From Muricea muricata (Eukaryota > Cnidaria > Anthozoa > Malacalcyonacea > Plexauridae), in NCBI GenBank assembly GCA_963855995.1, contig OY979717.1:47706044-47770043 (forward strand): DNA of 64,000 nt. Direction: 5' to 3'. The position numbers and the translations under genes are program-made. Under the pieces are notes generated by a model, which searched no databases, was not told the origin of the DNA, and worked only from the letters and a program-made list of their open reading frames with translations. Shown piece by piece: positions 13,201 to 22,803 of the stretch. Each line of letters begins with the position of its first letter. Position 1 is the first letter of the stretch.

Positions 13201-16200
13201 AGAACGAATAACGGACACCGATTATTATTCTCAATCAAACCTACCGCAAAATGTTTCATAACAAATGTTCCTCAATCGGATTCTGAGAAATATGGACAAG
13301 TACAAATTAAACCTCGGAGATCACTCGTATAAAAATATCTTAAACATCAGACGCCAAGCGTCCAAACGCTCACTACATAATACTCTCTTTTTAACTGAGT
13401 GCAGTATTAACTGCACAAGTACAGTTAAAAGCTTTCCTATTTTAACATAATAAGTACTTTTCTGTTCTTTTCGGACTGGACACAATCACAAAACTCATCT
13501 AAATTGAAAATCTTACAATGTTGTTAACACTTGAAAATAAACCTAAGGTTTAATGGACCACCAACCGCCGGAAGAAACTCCTTTTCATCAAATCAGTTAC
13601 CTTTTCTGCTTTCTCCTGCATTAGATTTTCAAACGGTTTTACACATTCTTCAAAAAATTTTTCACTTGCAACAATAGAACCGCAGAAGACATGCGCAGAA
13701 GAACGACCAGTGCTCTTTAAACATTTCTCAAGTAGCTGAGCTGCATCATCAGGTAGAAATGGCGAGGGAAGAAGAGTCTAAATAACAAAGACAGTGAGTG
13801 TACTTAGAAAATCCGTACATGATTTGAAAGAAATAATAAGATGTTCTGTCTTCTTTGAACGTCTTCTGTCTCTTTAACAACTTTGTTGCAGACTTGTTGC
13901 AAGATGGTTCCAACAAGTTCGAAATACAATAATAATTTAGATACAACAATTAAATAATCATTTCTATGAAGAGATAAACACTAAGTCTTCGACTTGCGTG
14001 CTTTTGATAATAGATAAAGAATCTCCTACCATGACATCCAGCCATGTCCCTGACGATAATGCTTCATCTATAGCAGCTTCGAGATTATCAACAACCAAAG
14101 GTCCCGCACAACATGACTTTAGATACACTATAGACTCTCGTTTGAAACGACGTTTTAAATAACTCTGTGCGTCCGTTATGCCAAGTCGGAACAGATTATC
14201 GTATTCTAGCAAAGCAAACAAGACTGCATTAATCATTAACCTCGGTAAGTTCCTTTGTAATAAAATCGAAATGATCAACCGTAAATTGTTCATGCGACAG
14301 GACTTATTAAAAGGATAAAATGCTGCACTAAGACACGGTGTATGACCGCAGAAAAGTTATTACTGATGAGCAATAGCTTAGGTAATCGCTCGACGTTTAA
14401 GTTGACGTTGAAATTAACCGCTGTCAGCATGTGTAGCTGTCCAATTGTAAACTGCAAACTTCAAATGCTACAAGTAAAACGTCAAGCTGTGTGGACAGAA
14501 AATCATTGAAAATCAACTTACAGGCTACAGTAGTCAGACAAGGCGTCTGTGAGCGGCATTTTCAATCACTTCAATAAATCTTTTAGGTAAAATATTTGAC
14601 AATCAATGATTTTGTTTTAATCGCAAACAAGGTATCTGAGGTTAGCCGTTTGCTGTAAACGTAAATCTTAAGGTCTCTATATATTGACTCTGTACAAGAA
14701 TTTCATCGTCAACATTAATCATTTTTATAGATTCGGAACGAGAGGGAAAGATATACTGTAGTATACCTGGGTGGATGCTGGGGAACATATTTCATATTTT
14801 TCATGAAATGTGCTGGGTGTGTGTGTCCGGAATATATTGCACATGCGAGACACACAATTTATAAAACCCTCCCATGAAATATATTTTCCGGGACAAGCAG
14901 TGGGGCTCCGACGTAGTATTAAGTTTAATATAATGAAAAAACAAGTTCGGGTAGAACAAAAATGAGGGTTGATGAGAGTTGACAGCCACGCGATCTTGGT
15001 TAGACGCTGGCTTTTTCAACACAATCATGTATTTTATTGAAGCGAAAACCTAGCCAAACTACCAATTCGTTTTTTTTCACTTTGAAGCTTAAAATGTCCT
15101 CTCTGACAATTCGTGGCCACCAGCTGTAATCAACCCTCGTCCTCGTCAGACTTGGACCTTACGCGTTCACGTGATGGGAAAATTAATTTTTTGACCGGAC
15201 GATTTGAATTTGAGGTTTAGTATTTCTTTCATATATTGAATTCCTACAGAACGTTTTGTCTTAAAAGAGAACAAGGAGCAAAGAATTTGGATAATTTTTA
15301 CAATCAAAATGACAAGGAGTTACTGAAACCTGATCAGGCATACATGAAAAGACAGCTAGGAAATGCATGTGAATAAAATAATATGGAACTGCAACAGACT
15401 AGCTACATTTTAATGACATATTTACCAAGATAACCATTTTGTTGGTAAAATGCATCTACCCACGCATTTTGCGTTCTTGAGTAAACTTCTGGCACGAAAT
15501 TCGCTTTATCCTGTCGACCTTGGATGGTACCGCTTAATCTGCCTTGCTCAATGAGATCACTAATGACAGCTACAAAATGAAAGTGACACGGCTGTTCAAA
15601 CAAGAGAAAAAGGCGCATGTCAATTATAAATTTTCTGTCTGGTCATTTCCTGTTAGGTTGGGACTTATTTTCGCCCAGTTCGAACCCTTGTTCCCAGTCG
15701 CGACAAAGACACTATCATGCGACACTAACATGCAGCGCCGCTAGCGTGCGAGTTTGTTCGAGAAAATACACGATGAAAAAAGGCATATTTTCGGTGAGTA
15801 TTTACATGCATATAAGACAAATTCGCAATTTAATCAAAATGTTTAACAACTATAAAAGAACTACAATATGTGTGGAACAATTGTTTGCATGAAAAGAATC
15901 TTCAAGAACAACGTCGCGACTTATTCTTCTCGTATAAATGAAATTTCCAGCATGCAGGCACAGGACGCTCTTTCAAATTTGGTATTTCGTTGATAATAGC
16001 TTGATATGTCTCGAATGATACAACTTGATACAGAAGTCACATGCAGCCTATATGTACTGAATTAAGTAAACTAAATACTTACTATAAAACAGTTTTTCTT
16101 GAAAATCATATTGAATGATGAGATTAGAAAGTGATGTTGGCCTATAGTTGGAAAATAGAAGATCATGATTTTGGTATAGGATATTGATACACCAGTGACT

Positions 16201-18661
16201 AGCCTCTTTTAGTTCTTGGCACGCAAATCAATGCAGTCAATTTCTAAGAATAGTTTGTTTTTTCACTACATCAACATCGCCAATCGTGAGTTAACCAATT
16301 CATTAGCAAGTGTTAGATGTTAATTCTTCAAGATGCATTTCTAGCAGGCACTTTGCAGATGCTTGTAATATGATGTCATAGTGCTACAGTCTTGTAGTAT
16401 TATGACATTTCCCGCATTTTCGATATGCAAATCTTTGCGTAAGTAAGAACTGGAGTAAAAATGGCCACATGCATGCACCTGTGCCTTACTTTTAGGAAAA
16501 CATTGAAAAAAATTCTCTAAATTTCTTAACAATTTTTAAACATTTTATTAAAGGTTGATTCACGCAAATTTGCTTAAAACCGAAATGCCCGCAATCACTG
16601 TACCTCGTGATAGCACTGAGGACGCCCCGGATTCGAGCTGTATGTCTAGCAATGAATGCATCAGTAAACAACACTCCTCTCTCAAGACGATCGAGTTTCC
16701 CATGTATTATTGTTCCAAGACGATCCTCTATAGTCTAATAAACAATGATACATACTATCATTTTAACATTATTACCACACCTGATCAGTTACATTATATC
16801 TTAAAACATACTTACCTCAAGCATAAAATCTGTCGTAAAACCAAATGTCTTTGCAAGCTCGCCAATGGATACAAGCCCAGATTCCTGCAGTTTTTCATTG
16901 ATTTCTTCCGCTATGTGATCTAAATAGTGTCTAAAAATATAAAATTATAATAAATATGAAGGTGTAGGGTTCTCTCCAGAAATGACACAATGTTGATAAT
17001 TTCACAGTAATTCTAACGTGGTTACATTGCTACCCTGATGAATTTCATTATTGTGTTTAATCTAACTGGAATCATATTGTATGATCCTACAGTAATGAGC
17101 TAACAGTCATCATAGCAAGTGCCCTCACTATGGATGCGTGTGTCAGAGTTTATTAATTTTTTGCTAAAAGTACTTTGGACAGCTTTCCCCGAGCACTCTA
17201 AAACTGAATCAAATATCCTGTACCTTTCAATAAGTTCTCCTTGTACCAACACAAGACTTCTATCAGTTTTAATAATTTCTGCAACTTTGCTTTCAATGTG
17301 GCTTAGGTCTACATTGATCACCTGAAGAATTTACTATTATAATTAAAGTTAGATATTAAATCTAATTTTAGTATCAAACTGCTTATCTTTGGGTTTCACG
17401 TGATGTTATAAATTTAGGTATGTGTTAATGCAAACACGAGTCACAGTCATCAGATTGAACTAAATGTTCATGCCTTTTGTTTAGTGGAAAGATGCACAAT
17501 TTCATATCATTTCCTCATGCTAGCACAGTATAAGCATCAATAAAACTGAGGTCCACTCCCACCTGGACTCACTGCATAATAATATATATAGAGAAACCCA
17601 AAAAAGGCACATGGGGGCCATCAGACATACAGACTGAAATGTACCTCAAGCAACAGTATTATAGCAATTGAACACCACTAACTGTAGCTTACAGTAATTA
17701 GTACACTCTAAGTTGCTTGTATTAATTGACTGTTGAAATGTGGTACGTATTAAGTAGACGTTAATCAAGTCTTAATGAAGCACTGTAAAAAGGAAGATTG
17801 CTTCAAATTACTGTGACGTAAGGCCATACTTTTGATATAGATTTCTCTCTACCTGACTGTTTGCCCACATCAAGAAATCCCGAACATATACCCCTATATC
17901 TTGTTTCTCATGGCAAAAATGACATTATCTTGGATCCTGCAAAACTTACTGGGGAGTTTCTACAACTATCGGTTGCAGAAATTTAAATTTACCAGTTTCC
18001 TGAATTTCCCATAATGGTTCTATTGATATCAAAATCTGGCATTCAATTTGGCTAACTGTAACTCCCACCGAAAATTTGTTTGCAATTATCTGCTCACATC
18101 AAGGGAGTTGTCGCGCACTACCAACTATCAACACACGCAACGCAAGAATTCTATTCGATATTAATAGCAGACATCAACTACATAAATACAATACATAAAT
18201 CAGGCACATTAGTATCATGCAAAATGGCAATAATTACTGATTTTGTCCTGGTTGTGTCCAGATCGCAATATTAACAACAAATAAATACCCGGTATAAATA
18301 TCAACGTTTCACAACCCTCTTTATAATAAACAATGATGTAAAAAAATTGCGTAAGTCTGGAAGAACTGGCACTAGCGCCACTAACACTAACTTTGGAAAA
18401 AAATTCAATTTCTGGCAAATCATAATTGTAATTTGCAATTAATAGCCATTGGCAGATTACTGCATCAGTCTCAACCTTGCAACCAGGGTCTTTTCAGTCT
18501 AATACATAATGACATGTCTAAAATGGTGAACCTGTATACTTTACTGTGACAAGAAGAATATAATTTATCAAACAATCACCTGTTGCAGATCAACAAGATT
18601 TATTCTCCCTATGAAAAAGATAAGCAGAATTACAGATTTGGTCTTTGTAAGTATATATAAA

Positions 18662-18713
<52 letters not shown>

Positions 18714-18715
18714 AA

Positions 18716-18796
<81 letters not shown>

Positions 18797-20450
18797 CAAA
18801 ATACACAAGTATTGAGCACTCTCCACTTAATGTGAATAGTAAAACATTCTGCTGGTCATTAAATAGTAAAACATTCTGATGGTCAAAAATTCTTGGCATA
18901 TAAAAATTAGCATAATTTATATTTGGCATTTTGCCCTGTTTCTTTGAGACAAGTTTTGTGAATACATTAGTTGAACACCCCTCTTTTTCAAATAGTATTT
19001 AGATTTCAAAGATTTTCATTGTCGAAGGATTACAAATTCTGAATCATACCCCTTACCATCATCAAACAAGTTCAAGAACTATAGGTATTGGGATAACAAG
19101 TGAGAAAAGTCCTGAACCTGCATGATAGAGCCAGCTTATCACGACAGTGCTTGCAGTCAGTACAATGCAGACATAGAACACTTAGTCAGCATTTTTTGAT
19201 GGCAAGACGAAGCCAGAATGTTAATTGGTGGAGGGACTTGGAGAATTTCTTTTAAAATCACACTTATTTTAAAAGACATTAGTCGGAAAGGGAACCTGAA
19301 TATATGAACACATAATCCCACCCCTTTAGTTCTCATATTTTATCCATGGGGAAATGTTACACAGTCATTATTCTTTTCAGGTTTCTCAAAGAACAAAGTA
19401 AATGTAATGCCAGACCTGTATCATTTACAATTCCACATAAACTTAATTAATGTTCTAAGCTTGTTTAGTATATATTTTATAATTTTATCAGTTTAAGAAG
19501 TATATAATAAGGTTTAACAAAGAACGAAGAAATACTAGTACTGGATGTGTACACGGCAGGATTGGGCTGGTGCAGAGAAACCAGTGAAGTAAACAAGCAC
19601 TAGGATGGTGTCACATACTTCCTGCATTGCAAGACATCATTTGGTCATATGTAAAGTATTGTCTGACAGCATTACAAAACAACTGCTCGGTGGATCAAAA
19701 CATATCGTCGGTAACATTGATCTGTCAATCTGATACAGATCGTGAGCATTGGACATAAATTATATAAATATATGGATTTAGTAGCTATTGAAATTAATTG
19801 GTTTTGTAAGAAAAATGCTTGTACAGTAGATGATGTTTAGCATACCATTGGTATGAAGACTGCCAAACACTTAAAAGATAATGAGTTAGTTTGGGGTTCA
19901 GTTCTTGAGGGAGTAAAAATTTTTAAAATCAGATGGAGTGATGTCATTAAAGAGCACCATTAGAGATTGCAAAAAGAAGGTACGAGGGTCTGGAAAGTTT
20001 GTATATTGTGCAACCGAGATCTCGGGTATGCAGTTTTGATGTTACCTATATAATTTATTATTTTCTTAAAATCTCAGTCACGCAATTTTCAATCATTCCA
20101 GTCAGCTCCATGGACATACAGAACGTCCATAACAACTTCGGAATTCCCAATTCAATGACTTTAAAGATCAATACTTGAAGTTGAAAAGATCAGTTACCTT
20201 CAACATATTATATAGACTAAACAAACTGACCTCCCTCAACACACAATTCCTCTTTTATTTCCTTTTCCAATTCGGAAGGTGTGAGATACTCTCTGCCATC
20301 TGTAGTATAAATCACTTCAATGAGGCCAAGGTTGATAAGTTTTTGAACAAGCTCCACACAGTTTCGTTCAGATAGTTTATGAGAAGTACTACTGAGCTGT
20401 GCTCTTTGAAAATCAGCCGCTAAACGCTTCACTTCTTCCCAGTCACTCAT
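1221..20450 (-). CDS. UFL1: UFL1, E3 UFM1-protein ligase 1 (17 exons, complete)
   Basis: UFL1 is the scaffold-type E3 that, with DDRGK1 and CDK5RAP3, moves UFM1 from UFC1 onto targets such as the ribosomal protein RPL26 at the ER membrane. Minus-strand coding exons are 20231-20450, 18580-18608, 17224-17321, 16816-16930, 16604-16734, 16083-16141, 15426-15569, 14030-14205, 13601-13777, 12685-12861, 10680-10772, 4807-4883, 4165-4316, 3025-3155, 2814-2894, 2358-2449 and 1221-1617. They total 2349 nt, or 782 residues plus stop, close to the vertebrate length of about 794. All joins keep frame with GT-AG borders. The N-terminus [18 protein letters not shown] is nearly identical to the family. Exon 2 is a 29-nt microexon ending [20 protein letters not shown], the basic Gly-rich tract in exon 10 ([10 protein letters not shown] then GGGG) and YQGLVVKQL near the C-terminus are family hallmarks. 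It lies head-to-head with ABCF2. Introns carry the copia element and several microsatellites. Recognition comes from recalled family sequence. Confidence 0.97.
2231..2346. repeat. GCAC/GTAT-rich microsatellite
   Basis: Alternating blocks of GCACGTAT and GCACGCAC run for about 115 bp inside the last intron of UFL1, starting about 12 nt inside the intron from the exon 16 donor. Alternating purine-pyrimidine steps of this kind can adopt Z-DNA; that is inference. Confidence 0.9.
5952..6154 (+). repeat. 5' LTR of the copia element
   Basis: 203 bp with TG...CA ends. It contains AATAAATACACAC, a likely polyadenylation signal in the R region, about 75 bp before its end. It differs from the 3' copy at four sites. 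Confidence 0.95.
6155..6168 (+). other. Primer-binding site complementary to the initiator tRNA-Met anticodon arm
   Basis: The 14 bases directly after the 5' LTR, GGTTATGGGCCCAG, are the reverse complement of the anticodon stem-loop of animal initiator tRNA-Met (CTGGGCCCATAACC). Drosophila copia and yeast Ty5 are known to prime from such an internal half-tRNA rather than from the tRNA 3' end. The match is seen directly; its use as a primer is inferred. Confidence 0.85.
6234..7931 (+). CDS. Copia Gag-protease-integrase (5' part of a broken polyprotein)
   Basis: A 565-codon frame from the first ATG after the primer site. In order: a Gag region typical of copia (about residues 15-190); a CCHC zinc knuckle [15 protein letters not shown] near residue 234; the aspartic protease active site [11 protein letters not shown] near 290; the integrase zinc-binding HHCC region (HQRFGH ... 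CEGCAHGK) near 430-475; and the first integrase catalytic Asp in HSDVCGPM. The frame ends just after SDNGGE, which carries the second catalytic Asp. There the sequence jumps into another frame, so the natural Gag-Pol polyprotein is interrupted. Copia elements normally encode one continuous frame, so this is a lesion of this copy. Confidence 0.9.
   Translation: MCMATSGNDEYGSLLRIEKFKGESFHLWRFRMQMVLGEKDLWNIVKGDEVEPAEEGTTETQRRQFQKRERKALATICLSLGDEQLSLVRTATTAKQAWSKLESHYEVKSLANKLFLRKKYFTMSMGVDDSVSEYINKMKKLASQLEAVGASITEDDQAATLLCSLPESYNGLITALESRADDLKLEFVTARLLHEEHKRKDNLLTPDVGEKALLSKHDRPNQRSLKPKRKGKCHNCGKPGHWARECRKPKKEKPKEDKEKQDGASYKASCSHASFWSSKPVNRKDLTWYIDSGASQHMSYDKEMMVDYVHFENPQKVCLGDNRVVQAFGKGNIWLDVKTGNEYKPARLVDVLYVPDLAKNLFSVSAAAKRGYSIELHQSGCVILDKFQKISGSGKLQNNLYVLDVNEKNVGFHDVNIASNEHPEELWHQRFGHLSKNNLRLLRDQKLITGLDFQPAKESEFCEGCAHGKQKRASFPKGQATRASEIIEIVHSDVCGPMQENSLGGNRYFVTFIDDKSRFTAVYFMKTKDQVLEKFKEYEAMVTNMTEKKIKILRSDNGGEQKASA
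7906..10164 (+). pseudogene. Copia Pol 3' part: integrase C-half, reverse transcriptase, RNase H (out of frame)
   Basis: A 752-codon frame overlapping the end of the previous one, starting inside integrase. It opens with [19 protein letters not shown], which contains the third catalytic residue (Glu) of the integrase DDE triad. The reverse transcriptase carries the LYVDDL active site (near 9207), preceded by [12 protein letters not shown]. RNase H shows [13 protein letters not shown] and EDNQG, and the C-terminus is near LLTKPLGK. Around a dozen residues that normally lie between SDNGGE and the Ser-x-Pro before TPQQNG are missing. A short deletion whose length is not a multiple of three therefore explains the frameshift. 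The frame has no independent start context. Confidence 0.88.
10204..10406 (+). repeat. 3' LTR of the copia element
   Basis: 203 bp, same length as the 5' LTR, with four visible substitutions, preceded by a polypurine tract at about 10195-10203 and followed by the AAATA target duplication. Confidence 0.95.
10956..11139. repeat. Small foldback element
   Basis: The left side reads GCCTTATTACTTG and the right side CAAATAAGGC. Inner segments around GCAGTATTTGCATTCC and GGAATGCGAATACT are also inverted. It lies in the UFL1 intron next to exon 11 and has no coding content. Confidence 0.55.
11941..12230. repeat. Foldback element in a UFL1 intron
   Basis: The left arm contains ACAATTTTAGCACA, GAGAGCTTTCTGAA and TTGTAAAATATTG. 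The right arm contains the inverted counterparts CAATATTTTACAA, GGAAGCTCTTTCC and TGTGCTAAAATTGT. The arms are about 110 bp around a short centre. There is no coding potential; it is probably a nonautonomous DNA transposon. Confidence 0.65.
12578..12640. repeat. CAG/CAA trinucleotide repeat
   Basis: Interrupted CAG and CAA triplets for about 63 bp. In the sense of UFL1 (minus) this is a CTG/TTG repeat lying about 45 nt after the exon 10 splice donor. The open frames through it (poly-Asn/Ser on one strand, poly-Leu on the other) are simple-repeat artefacts. Confidence 0.9.
18661..18790. repeat. (TA)n microsatellite
   Basis: Roughly 130 bp of TA dinucleotides with two small interruptions in UFL1 intron 1, about 50 bp on the upstream side of the acceptor of the 29-nt exon 2. 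It would fall within or just before the branch-point region of that microexon. The Ile/Tyr open frames here are repeat artefacts. Confidence 0.95.
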
Positions 20451-20829
20451 TTTGCACCCTATTTTATTTTACGCTTTTATTTTACTAGTACTCAAACAAC
20501 AAAATGACCATAATAAAAATCTGAAATATTGATCAAAACATTCAAAAGACACGTATTTTTGTTTCTCTGAGCCCGTGGATATTTATTCAGCGGTATTAAA
20601 TCGTGGCAATACTTTATATTATAATTGTTGTTCATATTTTAGGAATTTCTGTTTTGTCTGGAGTCTTGATTTTTTTTATATTAAATATAACTTTTTAGTA
20701 GCTTCAATTTGCTATACCGTCCGATCTTCGACGTTAAGTATTCAAATTTTACACACATTTTAATTAAAATAATAAAATATTCATTTCCTGCAAATAAGAA
20801 ACTGGTAATCGCGGGGGGAAATTTCTTCC

Positions 20830-21290
20830 CCAATTTTTTTATTGCATTAGAGAGATCAGTTAAAATTACAGTGTAACTTCTTTGATAGAATTTTTATAAC
20901 TGCCTTACTTTTCGAGATATTCAATTTTATTTCATTTGAAAATAACACAACCAGTGACGTCATTGTGCATAATCACTTTTCAAAAAAGCTGCATTAATTA
21001 AAAAAGTACTCAAGATACAACTCTTAAATACCGAGGCCTGGATGTTAAAAATAGCTTACATACGTGTAAGTGTAGTTTTAGTCATTTTTCATCATTATAT
21101 GTTACAAAATAAGCAATCTAACAGTCATCATTACACATTATGACGTCGGTGGTTGTGTTATTTGCATATCCTATAAAGTTAAATATCTTGACTGGGAACG
21201 GAGTTACAAAAATTCGACCAAAGAAGTTATATTGTTATTTTATCTGATCTTCCCAATACAATCATCAAAATGTTGGAAAAAATTTCGTTT
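20830..21290. repeat. Foldback element
   Basis: Inverted arms contain AACACAACCAGTGACGTCA on the left and TGACGTCGGTGGTTGTGTT on the right. Matching flanks read ACTTCTTTGATAGAATTTTT and AAAAATTCGACCAAAGAAGT. Arms are about 180 bp or longer, with no coding content. Confidence 0.65.
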
Positions 21291-21669
21291 CATAAACACT
21301 TTAATTATATGCAATGCTTAATTAATACAATATTGAGACTAGAGAAAAAAAATTAATTACGGATCGAGAGTTTAGATTACGATTTAGCTATGATATTCAT
21401 ACACACAAATGAACACACCACACACATATAAGCACATTATATAGTTCACCAAATACTGAAAATTCAGAACAGATTGTTTGTCATCACTAAGAGAATAAAA
21501 AAAGAAAATATGTTGAAAATTATATCACAGTTGTGTGAGGCAACATTTCAATTATCATGGGCACATCTACATATAGTCATTTTGATCTGGGATGATGCAT
21601 TTTAGATTCAAAGACATGTTTGTTGCATGAGCAAACTGATTCAGATTTTAAGCTGAAATTTCAATGACT

Positions 21670-22115
21670 GCTGATGTGGTCGAAAAATAAGAAAATTTGA
21701 TTTCTTTATGTTAAGAATAAGTTTATTTATCACGAGCCAATCACAAACTTTTCTTAACTCAGTTTTAACGACTGTTTCAAGAATTTTAAGGTCTTTATCA
21801 GCATATAATAAATTAACACCGCCAGCAAAAAGGAAGAATTTGAAAATCTTAGACGACTCTCAAATGTCATTAATGTATATCCAAAAGAGTAGAGTTCCAA
21901 GGACTGATCCTTAGAGTACTCCGCACAAGGGAACTTTCTTAGATAAGCAGTTTTCAGTTGAAGTGGTTTGTGAGCGACCTTTAAGATACGAAAGAAACCA
22001 GTTGTTAATTACCGCTCTACTCTCTAACACCATAATGATATAGTTTGACCAAAAGAATATTATGATCACTGTGTCAAATGCTTTCTCGTCATGTCAAAGG
22101 CAAATGCTTTCTTTA
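21670..22115 (-). pseudogene. Decayed LINE reverse-transcriptase fragment
   Basis: On the minus strand the pieces read, in order, FDTV-like remnants, NWFLSYLKGRSQ, a CGV..GSVLGTLLFWIYIND block with an internal stop, then NLLYADKDLKILETVVK and a CDWLVINKL-type end. These match the palm and thumb order of non-LTR (CR1/jockey-like) reverse transcriptases. The FADD catalytic motif is degraded to FAGG, and stops and frameshifts break the frame. It is clearly dead. Confidence 0.75.
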
Positions 22116-22161
22116 GTGTGAAACATTAGCTTGACAGCCTTGGCTTCACCCAATAACTGAG

Positions 22162-22605
22162 TACACACGTAAAAATGTCACAACTTGTAGCAAGTCTGCA
22201 AACAAGCCGTCAACAAGTTGTCTTCGCAAAGCTTGTTACAGGTTGTCAACAAGTTTGGAACAAGCTGCTAACAACTTGTAACAACCTTGTTGATATTGTC
22301 AGACTTGTTACAAAATTGTTCCAGCAAGCCTGTTACAATCATGATATAACGATATTGCTACAACCTTGTGTCATCAACCTTGTAACATTCTTGTTGTATC
22401 ATGTGTGCATCAGACTTCTTAGAATAACCTTGTAACAAGTCTGATAATGCCATCAAGCTTGTTACAAGTTGGTAACAACTTGCTCCAAAATTCTCACGAG
22501 AAACTAGAAACAAGCAGTGCGAACACAACTTGTTAACAACTTGTGAACGGACTTGTTACAACTTGTTTGCACACCTGTAACAACTTGTGCGTTTTTACGC
22601 GTGTA
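22162..22605. mobile_element. TTGTAAC-rich TIR element, copy A
   Basis: Ends are inverted: TACACACGTAAAAATG...CACAACTTGT on the left and ACAACTTGTGCGTTTTTACG with GTGTA on the right. The interior is packed with self-complementary ACAAGTTGT/CTTGTTACAAG motifs. A second, similar copy lies at 33588-34029 and a decayed one at 28741-29225. There is no coding potential. Confidence 0.75.
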
Positions 22606-22803
22606 ACTGACTTTTGTATTTAGTTAGCGCTCCAGTGTTTTTACAGTTCAATGTCGACGAACGAGCACGTGGCGACAACGTGAATCGGAAATGGCGCAAC
22701 AATTCGCGAAAATTGTCAAAAAAATTTGGCCACCATTCAAAAGTTTGAAAACGATCAGCAGCCTTCGTTCATTGCCAATTGTTTCCCCAATTTTCCTGCC
22801 ACT

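Larger units (their letters stand above)
20451..22803. promoter_or_regulatory. Head-to-head UFL1/ABCF2 spacer
   Basis: The two genes diverge from this 2.35-kb spacer, so both promoters should lie here. I see no clear TATA box tied to a start. Most of the spacer is transposon debris: a foldback at about 20830-21290, a decayed LINE fragment at about 21670-22115, and a TIR element at 22162-22605. That leaves the short flanks next to each gene as the likely promoters. Confidence 0.5.

Noticed and set aside
18590-18929. Open frames rich in Ile-Tyr on both strands
   Set aside because: They are translations of the (TA)n microsatellite in UFL1 intron 1.
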